A stretch of 64,000 bases of DNA from Blastocystis sp. Blastoise (GCA_039096225.1 JBBPEB010000028.1:501501-565500), one strand, 5' to 3'; positions 27,350 through 40,268 are shown, counted from the first letter of the stretch. The notes: a model not told the origin generated them from the letters alone. Numbers and translations: made by a program.

Positions 27350-28572
27350 TTTGTTCTAGATTATGAAAGTGACCAGGAGGTGCATAATCATTGAAATCAT
27401 AGGTTACTTTAAGAAAGGGAAACTGGAAAATTGTGTCTTCTTGAAGAGAAAACGACTAGATATTATAATATATATAATAGTGTCAGTAATAAAAAGAGTA
27501 AATAGAAATAGAAATAATAATAATAAAACTATATATATATACAGAATTATAAGTAACAGGTTTAGAGAGAGGTAGATATTCATTTTTATTATGTAATATA
27601 TCGATATCATTCAGAACACGATCATAAAAACGGAATAAATAAAGATCACCATAAGTTGACTGAATCGTAGTTTCAGGAATATTCAGATTTCCTATAGTAA
27701 ATATATGATTTGAAGTCCACGAAGAGAGATATTGATCATTTATAAAATTAGTTAAAGACATTTGTTGACCATTTATTATGATCTATATATATATATATTA
27801 AAAGATATTATAATGATATAAAAGGAGGAAAAAGAATAATATAAATATATATATGAAATATTTTGAGAAAATAAGAAAAATAGTATAATAAAAAAAATAA
27901 GAACAAGAATCTTATAATAATAAAAAAATATGAAATATTATGAGAAAATAAAATAATAGTATAATTAATAAAAATAAGAATAAGAATCTAATAATAATAA
28001 ATAAATATGAATACTTCAAAATGACTATTGATTCTTGTTTCATTGAATGTGATAACAATATGATTTAAATGTCTGGAATCCTCTGAATATGAATATAGCA
28101 TTGGAATACATCGATTTCTTGTATTACGAACATTTATATATCCTGTTTCAATACTTGATGAATATTTTAAAGAATAAGCACAATAATTGCTATCTAGTAT
28201 AGCAGGACCAAATCCAAAAACATTGATATCCTCAAAGAACGAACTTTCATCGAATTTCTGCCAAAATTCAATGGAGAATGTCTTTGTTACCTGAATATGA
28301 TTCAGAAATGAACTTATAGATCGTTCACTTGCCACAGCTACAGAATTCTGTGTGTTATTGAAACGTACTCCATTACTTGGAGGACAAGAACCAGAAGATC
28401 GAATCAGCAAATCACCAAATGAAGTATTGTTTACATATTCATAGGGTGTGAATTTTCCATTTTGACATTGCTCGAGAAGGAATACATATTCAAATAGAAA
28501 ACCATCTTGAACAACAGACGATAAAACTGTGGTAATCAGAAAGAGGAAGACCCATAAAAACAAAGATTTCAT
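24103..28572 (-). CDS. Large type I surface protein: LamG-like, cadherin-like repeats, TM, repeat tail
   Basis: Ten exons (28572-28015, 27782-27543, 27455-27348, 27187-27045, 26963-26816, 26744-26475, 26319-26217, 26170-25864, 25720-25390, 25266-24103) give about 1,123 residues. In order: a signal peptide (MKSLFLWVFLFLITTVLSS); a concanavalin/LamG-like domain (FSIEFWQKFD, IIINGQQMS, LYLFRFYDRVLND); cadherin-like modules marked by FYVTPVNDPPIPLN and LIDHDQDTQTLLGTI; a Ser-rich stalk; one membrane helix (LLYVFYGVCLIIMICCLC) followed by a Cys-rich juxtamembrane run; and a cytosolic tail of about 300 residues. The tail has a proline run, four copies of a 17-residue unit around SYIPNNPAIQNQINN, and a terminal poly-His. 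An adhesion or sensing role is plausible but not shown. All introns are GT-AG. Confidence 0.75.
24455..24660 (-). repeat. 51-bp tandem coding repeat
   Basis: Four tandem units encode SSYIPNNPAIQNQINNS-like 17-mers in the cytosolic tail of the surface protein. The outer copies are more diverged (SSYISNNSSIQ), which suggests expansion from the middle. Confidence 0.75.
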
Positions 28573-29444
28573 TTGTTTTAGATAGTTAATTGTCTATAGA
28601 AGTCAACGTAGATATTGAATATATACATAAAGAAAAAATAGAAGAAAAAAAAACAATTTAAAAACAAGAAATATCATTGGATAATTATCACGTTAATAAA
28701 GAAGATATAGGACTAGTAACATGATAGAAAGAATTGATTGATGAAATAGTAGTATATGAAGATATATGCAGATATTTTAATGAGGAAATACTAAGGAGAA
28801 TAGAATTTATATGTATATAAAAAGAAGAAAAGAAAAAGATGAAGAAGAATCGCTTGATTGTGGGTGAACTCTAAGTTGTTATACTCAAAATGATATTATA
28901 GTATTTGAGTATCACTTGCTTTAATTGAATAAGAAATAAATAAGGACTTTGAACAAATCAAAAGGAAGGAAATTGTAACACATTGTGTACTAGATATTTG
29001 TTTTTATATAGAGACATATCTATTATTCATTTCATATATAATGAAGAAATTAGAGATCGTTCTGACACTTTATAAGCGAAGATGAGTCATTATTTGAATA
29101 AAGAATTGGAATCAACTAGGTATTTATGACTAATTATCTTTACTAAACTTGATTTATTCCAGAAAGGCCATAAATCCAGAAAGAAGACCATAATAAACAA
29201 ACATAGTCACATTAAATGCGTATGTTCAATCAACCAACTACTTTCATCTGGAGCTTATTTGTTCCTATAACATCAATACTATCCAATTATGAATAATTCA
29301 TTAACCATTGACAAAGAAAGCATACTTCCAGTTCGGTTTTTAGGAAATCATGAAAAAATATTGTTTATCAGAGACATTTTGTTATACTCCCAGAAAACTA
29401 ATCAATTAAAGTAATTTTTATTATTTTGCTTATAACTGTTTGGA
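28573..29444. other. Divergent upstream region, no gene seen
   Basis: Shared 5' region of two genes with signal peptides, the surface protein (-) and the OS-9-like lectin (+). No specific control motif is recognised. Confidence 0.45.
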
Positions 29445-30508
29445 ATGCGTCTATTTATAATACTTTTATGTTTTTTCATATCACAAATTTGTTCATTTTA
29501 TGTGCCAGCCCAAGATGTGTTGAAATATGATACATTGTATATTCATCCTGACGATCTTCCTTCACAAGTGAGAGAAATGGATAACTATATCAAGATAAAT
29601 ACGATTCACAATAATAAGAAATATGAGTGTTACTTACCTGATGATAGTAAATTAGAAAGAAAATCGGAGTCTAAGGTATCTGAAAATTCTGTAGAAACAT
29701 CAGAGTCTGATGAATTACAAAATAAAGATGTTTCTTTGAATCAAACTCCTCTTAAAGAAGTTAAAAGAATTCAGGATAATTACGTTGTTGACTACGACAG
29801 TATTCCAATAGCTGGTTTCGATGTGTCTATGAATGGAGTTGTCTTAACAATGATGCCTAAGTCAACTATTTCATTTAAAACCGACAATGATGATCTTCAA
29901 GTATATTCTGACTATGTTATAAATAATAAAAATATATAGGGCCTTTTTACTGGTGTATATAAGAAAGACATGCCTTTATCCCAAGGAAAAATAGATAATA
30001 TTCCATTTTTAGAAGAGACCTATAGAAATATTAATGATAAGAGAATTTTAGTTCGGTATATTATTATATATTTCTATGATTTATTTTATATTTTATAGAT
30101 ATATGTGTCATCAGAATTATTCAGATTATGGTATATATTTGTGTCAGAAGTTTTTAATAAATATTATTATGTTTTATTATGTATTATTATGTTTTATTAT
30201 GTTTTGTCATATTATAATTATATTTATAATAATAATACCTCTATATTATATTATTTATATAGAATATGAACCAGTTTTACATGATGTTTTAGTGAATACT
30301 TCTCGAACTATTGATACTCTATATTATCAGAATTTAACTTTTATTTCTAATACCTATTGTTTTGATTCTTTGTTTATAGCAAGTCGCAATACATTTAAGA
30401 ATAATTATAAGAATATGAAGACAAGTCATAATTATAATGCAAATTACTGGAATTATATGATTGTAGATCAAGGAAATATCACTCAAAAACATGAAGATAC
30501 CATGTATA

Positions 30509-30563
<55 letters not shown>

Positions 30564-32146
30564 GTTTTTGTTTATTATTATTATTTATTTGCTAGTTTCT
30601 GTTTATTTTTGTCGTTTTTATTTCAATTTTTATGAATATTATATTAATATATATTATATTATTAATATATAGTCATTATTTGGGAACATATAATGAAGAA
30701 GCTACTTATAATCAAGGAAAAGATCTTATTAATTTAAGAACTAATCAAGATTATGAAGATAGTTTTGTTAGAGTTCTCTATACGAATGTATATATATATA
30801 TATTATTTTATTATTTATTTAATATAAGACTTTTATTTTATTTTTTTATTTAGTATAAAACTTTGTTTATATTATTTAATTAATATAATATATATATTAT
30901 ATAAGTTAAATATCTTCTATATATATAGGGTACCTTATGTGAGGAGACAAATAGTCCTAGAACTTCAGAAATACATTATATATGTGGAAATAATGATCAT
31001 CATTCTTCATTACATGGTTATGAATCTGGATATTGTCATTATATATTTATTGTTCCTGATAATAGAGTATGTAATATTCCAGGGTTTAGTGCTATTCTTC
31101 CTATGACTATGAATATATTTTGTACAAATGAAGAAGAAATAAGAAAAGTAGAAAAAGACAGAAATAGAAATAGAAATACTATTCAAGGTATGAATGAAGA
31201 AGATAAGATTATGAAGAATACTGTGAATTACATACCTGTTAATATTGGACAAACTCATTATGTTAATGTTCAACTTGAAGAAGAAGTCACTTCTATAGGA
31301 TTTGCGTCAGAAACAACGGAAAATGGACAAAAACAAGCAGATACAACAACAACAAAAGAGAATCACGTAAATAATATAAATAATGAGCATAATATAAATA
31401 ATGAACATAATATAAATAATATACATCAACATAATCCTCAAGATCAAGATATAATACCTAAGAATATAGAAGAACATATGACACCTGATTCTATTCTTGG
31501 AATAAGTAAATTAATGAAAACTATTGAAGAATTAGATGGACAAGCAAAAGAAGAAATGAATAATTTAAAAGAAGAACTTCGAAAGATGATTAATGAAGCT
31601 ATAAGTGAATCTGAAGAAGAAGTAAAAGTAGATAATCAATTGAATACAGAAGGTAATAGTAATGATAATAAGAAAGATAATAAAGATAGTAATAATAATG
31701 ACCAACATTCTTCAAATGAAAAGAAGATAGATAGCAATAATAAAGTGAATACTAATAATAATAATAATAATAATAATGGGGAGCCAATAAGAAAGACCCT
31801 TGAAAGTATAGTTGAGAATCATGATAATTCAAATAATCAGAAAAAGCCTGAAGCTCCTCGTGTGAATATTATTGATCCATCAACACTATCAGAAGAAGAA
31901 AGAAAAAGAATATTTAAAATTTCAATAGATATGTTAAACCATCAAAAAACATTAAATAATGAAAAGAAAAATATAAATAAACAAGAAACAACTTCAAAGG
32001 ATACGCTTAAAAATAATGATAAAATGAATGATTCTAAAGAAAAAAAAGTAAATACTATTTCTCAAAAAGAGAAAAATGATCAAGTTAAAGATTCTTCAAA
32101 ACTACATGATATTCACTTTGAGGTACCTGATGATTTTGATCATTAA
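29445..32146 (+). CDS. OS9: OS-9/Yos9-like ER lectin with MRH domain
   Basis: OS-9 lectins read trimmed N-glycans on misfolded ER proteins and hand them to the HRD1 ubiquitin ligase. Six exons (29445-29900, 29940-30055, 30099-30130, 30263-30503, 30673-30787, 30929-32146) give about 725 residues. A signal peptide (MRLFIILLCFFISQICS) and the YECYLP motif come first. The MRH domain follows across exons 4-6: NYWNYMIVDQG, QKHEDTIHYLGTY, GTLCEETNSPRTSEIHYIC and SGYCHYIFIVPDNRVC. The later cysteines and the Arg and Glu/Tyr mannose contacts are present. The first cysteine pair of the MRH fold appears to be missing (NYM where EFC is usual). The last 300 residues are low-complexity Asn/Glu/Lys coil, and I see no HDEL-type end. 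Confidence 0.78.
30504..30570 (+). repeat. (TAT)n microsatellite in an OS-9 intron
   Basis: A run of TAT/ATT units starts just after the donor of OS-9 intron 4. Confidence 0.8.
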
Positions 32147-32655
32147 TTAAAAATATTTATGTAGTTATTATTATATATATATATATATATATATTATCTA
32201 TTTTTATTTTTTAACTTTTCCTTCTTTTTATTCTTATTTTGTTTATAAAATCATCAAAATAATTATATAAATTTATCATTTTCTACTTTTTTTTGTTTAT
32301 TTATGAAATGATATGAAATTGTATTATAAAAACATATTTTAAAAGAATGAGAGATTATAATTGTCATTTATATATATATCACTGTGAAACATTTTAAACT
32401 TTAAAAAATATATATATAACTATTTTCATATCTTATTCAATCAATAGATCATAATTTAAAACAAAATATTATGTATATGACTATTAAACTGAAAAAATAA
32501 CTAAAAAGATTTGTTTAATGTTCTTATTATACTAAAATTATTATAGAAAACACTGAGAATAATCATATATAAACAACGTAAGGAATTATAAAAATCTTAT
32601 TAAAAAATAATAAATAGAGAAGAGAAGAATACAAAAAATATAAATAGTGATATTA
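32147..32655. other. Convergent intergenic spacer, no gene seen
   Basis: Very AT-rich 3' flanks of the OS-9-like gene and the BTB/leucine-rich gene, with TA runs only. Confidence 0.45.
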
Positions 32656-33635
32656 TTAATATCGACCAATGATTATATTATATTTCTTTATTTCTTGAAT
32701 AGTATGCAGAGACTGTTGTATAATGGAAGAATCAATAGTATCTAAATAATATGTAATAATACTATAGTTATATATATACGATAGAAATGAATAGAGATTT
32801 GTTTTAAGTATAGAAATGATTTCTTTGAAGTAACTATATCTAGAATAGTGTTTAAAAAATCGATATTCTTCACGTCTATATATAGAATATATATACCAAA
32901 TAAATAGAATAAATCATACATATTTCTAGGTATCTAATAGTACTAGTATAATCCTGTTTTAGTTCATTAATAATATAATTATTATATATATGTTCATATT
33001 TGTTTTTAGTAGAAAGAGTGAAGCACATAATAATAGAAATAATAGGTTTATTTATAGAGTAAGAAAAGGAAGGAAATGAATCAAGAATATTATTTATTAC
33101 TTTTATTGATGGATTTATATCTATATATTTTAGTTTTTAGATGTATTTATGATGATAATAATAGTTAAAGTTATAAATACACTTCATGAAAATAATACTC
33201 TATATATATATATATACGATTCATTATAAATGTAATAGTGAATTTGTTTAAAGCTGGAAGAGATATCATTTTATTCTTTTGAATACTGGAAATCAATTCA
33301 AATAATGATACTAGCTCAAACGAAATTTCTATATCATTAAAATTAATGTTGATTTCTTGTAATTTCTTAAGTCGATTGCTTTCTAAATAATTATATATAC
33401 TTTGAAATATCGACAGGGAGCTGTCATTATTTTCTATATGTATATTAAATATTATAGCAGGTATAATAATAATAATATTAATAATAATAATAATATATAC
33501 CTATATTTAAAGATAGTTTTTGAATATTTTCCCATAAATCTAAATGTATGCATTTATTTAATATTGAAGAAATACACATATCTGTATTTACTATATATAT
33601 ATATTTATAGTATATATATATAGAGAGAGATATAG

Positions 33636-33685
<50 letters not shown>

Positions 33686-33960
33686 CGATAGTGATACTTT
33701 GAACAGATGTTGAGAATAAAGAAAGGAGTTTATACATCATATCAGTATTTTGCTTTATTACTTCTTCTTTTGATTCATAAAAACAACACGACCCAGTTTC
33801 TTCTATATAATATTATTATATTTATTATTATATTAATTATGCTTATTATTATTATATATATACTTATAGTGATATTCTTTATCGTATTATATTGTAAACT
33901 GGAGAGAATAGAAATATAATCATCAAGATATGAAGGAGAACAAAACTCACTAGCTTCTAC

Positions 33961-33994
<34 letters not shown>

Positions 33995-36833
33995 CAATTT
34001 AAACAAAAAGTACAAAGTTGTTGACAATTGATACTTTTAATCACATCGTCATATATATGAATATTATTATTATGTGAATAATCAATTGCTATATAAATAT
34101 ATAATAAAATGATTCTATTAATACATATACAAAATAATATTGATTTAAATATATTAAACTTCAGTTCGGGAGGAATATAATTGTTTGTTGTTTCCTTAAT
34201 ATCTATATTATATATATATAATTAATATTAACACTATTATTATGATATATATACAATGAAGTACTATAGAATCTGAAATAAATACTCCAGAATCATAAAG
34301 TTGCTTATATAAATTATTAAATTTATGAGCAATTAAACTACCTATAAATATAATATATTTATATATTATTATTGATATATAAATAGATCAATATATATAT
34401 ATAAGAATAGATACAATAGATATTAAAATGATGTTGTTTAGAAGCTTCAATTATAGTATTTAGAATGACATCATCAAAATAATAATGATCATCTTTTAAT
34501 ACTACATTTGAAAACAATATTTCATTTGATAACTGTAACATTATATTTGGTAATATGCTTTCACTAATTGATATATATTTAGAATAATTATTTTGTATTA
34601 ATTCACATAAATCATATATATATAAACATGGGAAATGATCTCTAGTGAAAAGTGATAGTATATTTAATTGTAATAATAAATCATTATCAATATTAGGTGA
34701 ATCTATATATATATATATAGAACTATTATTATTATCAACTATATATATACCATTCAGAGTAATAGTGGTGACATTAGGAAATATATGAGTTGAAATAATA
34801 TCTTTAAATAATTGTATATATTCAGGATAAGAACCTGAACAAATAACTATATAATAATATATAGAATATATAGAACATATAGAATATATAAAATATATAG
34901 AATATATAGAATAACAATAATAATATAATAATAATATTATTTCTATTTCATACAATCAAGTATATTAATATTTGGAATTTTATCTAATAATCCTTCTTTG
35001 AATGCTTTTAATAATGGAGGAATATCAGTTTGTACTTTCACTGGAATTACATCTATATATATATATTAATGATTCACTTAATAATTGTTTCATAAATATA
35101 TATTAAAATAAAATATGTATATACAATTATTCTCTATTCTTTTCAAATGTTTATAAATAGGTGAATTGATAAAATAAACTAATATTTCATAACAATCATA
35201 ATAAATAGATTGACTATAATTAAGAAAATAATGAATATATTTATATAAAGAATAGAATGAATGTATTTATATATACGTTAGTATTGGATTATTTATATTC
35301 TTAACTATAGATTCTAAATAATTATATAATTACATATATATATATATACCTTTGTCTGAATCAATATAAGAAAATTCAAATATGCAATAGTCTTCATTCT
35401 TTAAATCATTATCATTATATTCTATCTCGTCCTCATCCTCATCATATTCTTCTTCTTCCTCATAATTATTACTATAACAATCATCATCATCATCACTGTT
35501 ATACTCATCATTATATCCATCTTCTTGTTTATCTATAAAATGTATACATAAATCTGATTTCTCAGAATCTTCTTCCGATTCTATTAGTTCATCTATACAC
35601 ACTTCTATATCATCACGTTCTATATTATCTTCATCATCATTGATCTTATTCCCATTATTATCAATTTCATATATACATATAGTTGATCTATTTAATAAAT
35701 ATAAATCTTCTTCTTCATGACTATATCTTACGGATTCCTTATAAGATTCAGGATAATAGTGTTTATAATACATTCTCAAATATTCCTTATAAATAGTATT
35801 ATAATGAGGATTTGACTTTTTTATTAATATATCTTTCTTCTTCTCGTAACTAGCTATAAAAATATATATATATATTTATATTATATAAATATATAAGTAA
35901 ACAAAGAAATACGTTTAATAATAAAAGTTTGTAATTGTGGAAACAATTCATGTAAATTGGAGGGATATATATATTCATAAGGAATATCTTCAGAAAAATG
36001 GTCTATAGAATATATATATATATAATAAAAGAAAAAATTCATATACAATAATATATATAGAATTAAATAATGAGAAAACATACATATAATAAAAGAAAAA
36101 ATTCATATACAATAATATATATAGAATCAAATAATTAATAAAAAAATACTATAAATACTAATTAAATACATTGAAGAATAACAGTTTTTATATTCAATAA
36201 ATCGAATAATTCTGAAAAACGAAGAAATTCTTTGTTTCTTTGATCATTTAATGGTGCTATATATTATTATATACTAACTAGTCATATAAATACAATGAAT
36301 TATTATTTTTTTATTATCATCATTATTGTAGAAATAATCGAAGCTTCTAAAGATATATATAATTATTTATAAACATATACTATATACAACTGACTATTAT
36401 TGTTTTGAAGAAAAACAGTTAAAGAATCCATAAGAAAATGATGAATTGCAGATTCATATTTTGTTTCGTTTCCAAAGAAATGATTTAAAGTCTTATATAG
36501 TTGAATTACATCATGAATACAAAGAGAATCAAGTGTAATCTTATTTTGCATATAGAGAATTAATGTATTTATAGATAAAGAAGGAGAGTCTATATAATAA
36601 GCATCTTCATGTTCTAAGTAGTTATCAAGATTTTCATAAGACAAAGATGTAATTGACTCAGGATAACTCTGGAAAATAGAAATAGGTATAGTGACTTGTT
36701 GGTTATCTTGAAAAATGAAATTCGCCTTGGATACGTGATGTTTTTCACATTCAGAAGAACTACTCACTGACCGTTTCTTCTGATTTGTTGAAGAAATATC
36801 ATATTGATTGTGTGTTTCCATTAATATATGCAA
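32656..36833 (-). CDS. BTB-like and leucine-rich repeat protein, about 20 exons
   Basis: About twenty small exons on the minus strand, from 36833 to the stop at 32658, can be joined in phase through GT-AG introns of about 45-150 nt; I estimate about 1,000 residues. The first exon holds a BTB-like fold (FIFQDNQQVTIPISIFQSYP, DAYYIDSPSLSINTLILYMQ). An acidic insert (DDDDDCYSNNYEEEEEYDED) lies near residue 350. The remainder is a series of irregular leucine/isoleucine-rich repeats, such as ELFPQLQTFIIK, LDKIPNINILD, FPNVTTITLN, LWENIQKLSLNI and RLKKLQEININ, one or two per exon. The end reads EIKKYNIIIGRY. No family is assigned. BTB-LRR proteins often act as Cullin-3 adaptors, which is inference here. 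Several middle exon limits (around 34.0-34.9 kb) are uncertain. Confidence 0.6.
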
Positions 36834-37213
36834 TCAAGAATTCTTCTTTATTTTGCACATAAATAATATGTGAATAAGGATGTAGATATGATTAAAACAA
36901 GTAAACAAGTTTTAAAAGCCTAAGATTTGTTTGTGTTTAAAAAACGCGGGAAATGAAATATTCGTGTTTTTTGTGAAATTTTTTTAATTTTCAAAAAGTA
37001 GGGATATGCCGATGATGATGAAAAAAATGAATAACCTGCGTATAAATCATAAAAAACCGTTATTAATTCATTTAATTTTCAACCAAAAAATTTGTCGGTG
37101 TGCCTGCGATAATTGAATGACTTAATAAAGAATGTGTGTTCTTTTTCAGCAATACTTATTTTGAACGATAAACTAGTGTTTGTATTTGTTTCTTCATAAA
37201 ATAATTTTGGAAA
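36834..37213. promoter_or_regulatory. Divergent promoter with E2F-like site
   Basis: The shared 380-bp 5' region of the BTB/LRR gene (-) and RanGAP (+) holds CGCGGGAAA at 36945-36953. Its complement TTTCCCGCG is the consensus of E2F/DP factors, and it stands out sharply in DNA that is otherwise almost all A and T. The function is inferred from the motif only. Confidence 0.4.
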
Positions 37214-39016
37214 ATGGAAAGTTATGATATTAGTGGTGAACGAGAACTTTTAAATGCTGAGAATATTGAGAAATATATTCAAAGATTGGAAGGAAAGCAT
37301 GAGAATATTGATCATATTAAACTCAGTACTAAGACATTTAATGAGGATGCTGCTAAGATTATTGGCCGTATTTTTATACAATTATTTTCACAATAACTTT
37401 TTCATTTACTGTTTTAAGATTCATTAACACAATAAAATATATATGGATAAAATATATATATTAATTGATATATATAGAAGAAATAATTAAGATGAAGAAC
37501 CTTAAGAAGGCTGATTTGTCAGATACAATTTCTGGTTTATCGAATGAAGATGCTCAAAAAACACTTGAGATTTTCGTAGAATCCTTAAAGGATCATGATT
37601 TGAATTTACTTGATTTAAGTGATAACGCTCTTGGTCCTGAAGGTGTTGAAATTTTAAAGAAATTAATTGTTAATAAGAATGAATTAACAGAGATTTTATT
37701 AATTAATGATGGTTTGTCAGCTGATTCCTGTAAAATAATAACAAATATTTTTAAAGAAACGGCACCAATGACTTTAAAGAAATTACATTTTCATAATAAT
37801 GTATATATTCTTGTTATTATTATTCTATTTATATAATTTATTATTATATTAATTGTAAATAATATAGACTATATACTCTATTATATATATATATATATAG
37901 ATGAGTGGTAATGATGGCGCTATAGCTATTTCTGAAGCTCTTTCTTGTACTCCTTCTCTTGAAGATTTCCGTTGGAGTTGTACGCGTACAGGCGAAGAAG
38001 GTGCCCTCGCTCTTTCCCGCGCTCTTGGATCCCTCCCTCATCTTAAAAAGTTATATATTGGTGATAATTATTTTGGTGAATCTTGTGGTGATCTTTTATA
38101 TGATGCTATACGTACAATGAACCAATTAGAAGAACTTATACTTAGTGATATCAGTATATATATTATATTATTATATTATTATATTATATTATTATATTAT
38201 ATTATTATTATATTATTATAATATTATATTATTATGATTATAAATAAATAATATCCTATATAGGTCTTGAAGATGAGGGTATTCAACGTGTTTTAGAAGC
38301 TCTTATCGAATCTCATGCTCCTATCACTGTATATATAATAATAATAATAATATAATTAATAATCTTAATCTAATATTATTTATATTCATCAAATCATATA
38401 TGCAAACATTTATATATATATATATAGAAATTAAATTTAAGTTTGAATGATATTGATTGTGATATCTTAGATGTTATGACTGAATTCTTATCTCAATGCC
38501 CTACTTTAAAAGAACTGAATCTTGCTGAAAACCAACTTACTTCAGTTGGAGCTATTTCAATTATCAAAGCTTTAAATTCATATTGTCCTCAATTAGAATC
38601 TTTAAATATAAATGCTAATGAAATTGGATCAAAAGCTGCTCAATATATTGTCTCTATTTGCTATATCTTTTTATAATTATATAAGTATTTTAAGTTTTCT
38701 TATTTATTTATAGAAATCAATTTTAATATTCTTATAATATATATAAGCTATCTATATATATAAATATATATATTCATTTTCTTCTCTATATTTCTCATTT
38801 CATTGAATATAATATTTCTTAATATGATTACCGAATATGTCTTCTTTCAAATCTCTTTCTATTGATGGTAATATGATTATGCCGGAGTATATTGAAGCTA
38901 TAGAATCACTTCTTGAAAGTAAAAATAAAACAACGATTTTAGGGTCTTTAGAAGAAAATATGGAAGAAGAAATAGAAGATGAAGAAGAAATTAATGCCCT
39001 TATTAGTGAAAACTAA
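37214..39016 (+). CDS. RANGAP1: Ran GTPase-activating protein (RanGAP/Rna1)
   Basis: RanGAP triggers GTP hydrolysis by Ran in the cytoplasm and so drives directional nuclear transport. Six exons (37214-37367, 37478-37800, 37901-38153, 38264-38328, 38428-38662, 38832-39016) give about 404 residues, close to yeast Rna1 (about 386-407). It is built of leucine-rich repeats with the hallmark LLDLSDNALGPEGVEIL, followed by LKKLYIGDNYFGE, KLNLSLNDIDCDIL, LKELNLAENQL and LESLNINANEIG, and an acidic tail (EENMEEEIEDEEEIN). The animal SUMO-accepting C-terminal domain is absent. The last intron (38663-38831) is AT-AC with U12-type signals. With it, the last repeat reads SFKSLSIDGNMI in frame; no GT-AG choice restores this. 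Confidence 0.9.
38663..38831 (+). other. Putative U12-type AT-AC intron in RanGAP
   Basis: The 169-nt intron starts ATATCTTTT (U12 donor consensus ATATCCTTT, one change) and ends TTAC. A TTCTTAAT block lies at 38816-38823, about 9 nt before the end, matching the U12 branch-site consensus TTCCTTAAC in sequence and spacing. The phases on both sides agree. The stretch before exon 6 lacks any AG that gives an open frame. Confidence 0.75.
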
Positions 39017-39388
39017 TTTATTTTTATTACTATTCTTTTCTTTATTCATGGGTTGTCAATCATTTGTTGTGTTTTATTCTGTTATTATTTTACACTTGTA
39101 ATGAAAAGTCGATATATTCTTCTATTCATAAATTGATTTATGTTGAATCAAATCTATATTGCCATTTTTTTATTATTCTATCTTGTTTCTTATAAGTTTC
39201 TGAAAGAATGGAAGAATTTATACTTAAAATAACTACGTTATAACTTTAATAATAACATAACTTATTATTATAATTTCAATAGATGAAAAATAACCAAACA
39301 AATTAAGAAAAATAAAAAAATAGCATTATTAGATTTTCATGGAATACAATATAGTATCAATTTTATTAAAAAAATAACATAAATAGGA
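39017..39388. other. Convergent intergenic spacer, no gene seen
   Basis: 3' flanks of RanGAP (+) and SEC11 (-), without visible features. Confidence 0.45.
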
Positions 39389-40268
39389 TTAATCTTTTCC
39401 TGTCAGTACAAATAACCCCATAACAGCTAAAATGACTGTCTTAAGCCAAGGATAATCAGTAATCCAAATCGTAAACATACCAAAATAAGGAGCATATCTA
39501 TATATATATATATTCAATATTAAAAAAGTTTTTTAAATATACATAAAATATTTTCCATAAACACTTGAACGATCTAACCAAGATTGACCTATAATAAAGA
39601 TAATATATATAATATATAATATATAAAATAAAATAAAATAATATAATATAAAAAAAAAAATAAAAAAATAAAATAAATAAAATAAATAATATAAATAAAT
39701 AATATAAATAAATAAAATAAATAAAATAAAATAGCATATATACCTTCTGCATAAAGACCAACATCATGAACAGTATTATTATCTCCTTTCGTTAATATAT
39801 AATAGTTATTTTTCAATGTTTCATGAATAACATGGACTCTGTGAACAATAGGAATATTTCTACCTTTTACATTATAAACGACAATTTCACCAAGTTGAAG
39901 AGGAACAGTATGATTATTTAATAAATAAACGTCACCACGTCTATATCCAGGTCTCATACTTCCACTATAGCACAAATTATACTTATAAAACATAATAATT
40001 GTTATATAGAACTCAATTCAATTCATATTCTCATATAAATACATTAAATGATGATAATAAAAACAGTAACATACCTTAAAATAACAACAATAGGAGATTC
40101 ACTTGCAGTTAAAACCATTAAAAATTTCCATGTCATCCAAGCACTAAAGAAAACAGTAGCTAAAGTAAGTATCTGAATAATGAATCGTCGAGGATCTTTT
40201 AAAACTTGCATCAACACATCAAATTCACTTGCCTTCTTTGGAACAGGCTTCGTTTTATCTGTTGACAT
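39389..40268 (-). CDS. SEC11: Signal peptidase complex catalytic subunit SEC11
   Basis: SEC11 cleaves signal peptides from secretory proteins at the lumenal face of the ER. Four exons (40268-40075, 39964-39744, 39588-39543, 39497-39389) give about 189 residues, as in other SEC11 proteins. One membrane segment lies near residues 33-55 (ILTLATVFFSAWMTWKFLMV). The S26B catalytic boxes follow: SESPIVVILSGSMRPGYRRG with nucleophile Ser67, PIVHRV with His106, and TKGDNN with a nearby Asp. A second hydrophobic segment ends the protein (LKTVILAVMGLFVLTG). SEC11 uses a Ser-His-Asp arrangement, and all parts are present. It shares a 514-bp upstream region with the phosphotransferase gene, which also serves the ER. 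Confidence 0.93.

Noticed and set aside
32656-33620. An 18-nt intron (GTATATATAATTATTTAG) in the BTB/LRR gene
   Set aside because: The 18 nt read through in frame as natural coding sequence (QSIYNYLESNR), so no ultra-short intron is needed.
38832-39016. A separate 59-codon gene starting MSSFKSLSID downstream of RanGAP
   Set aside because: It completes the last leucine-rich repeat and acidic tail of RanGAP once the AT-AC intron is removed.
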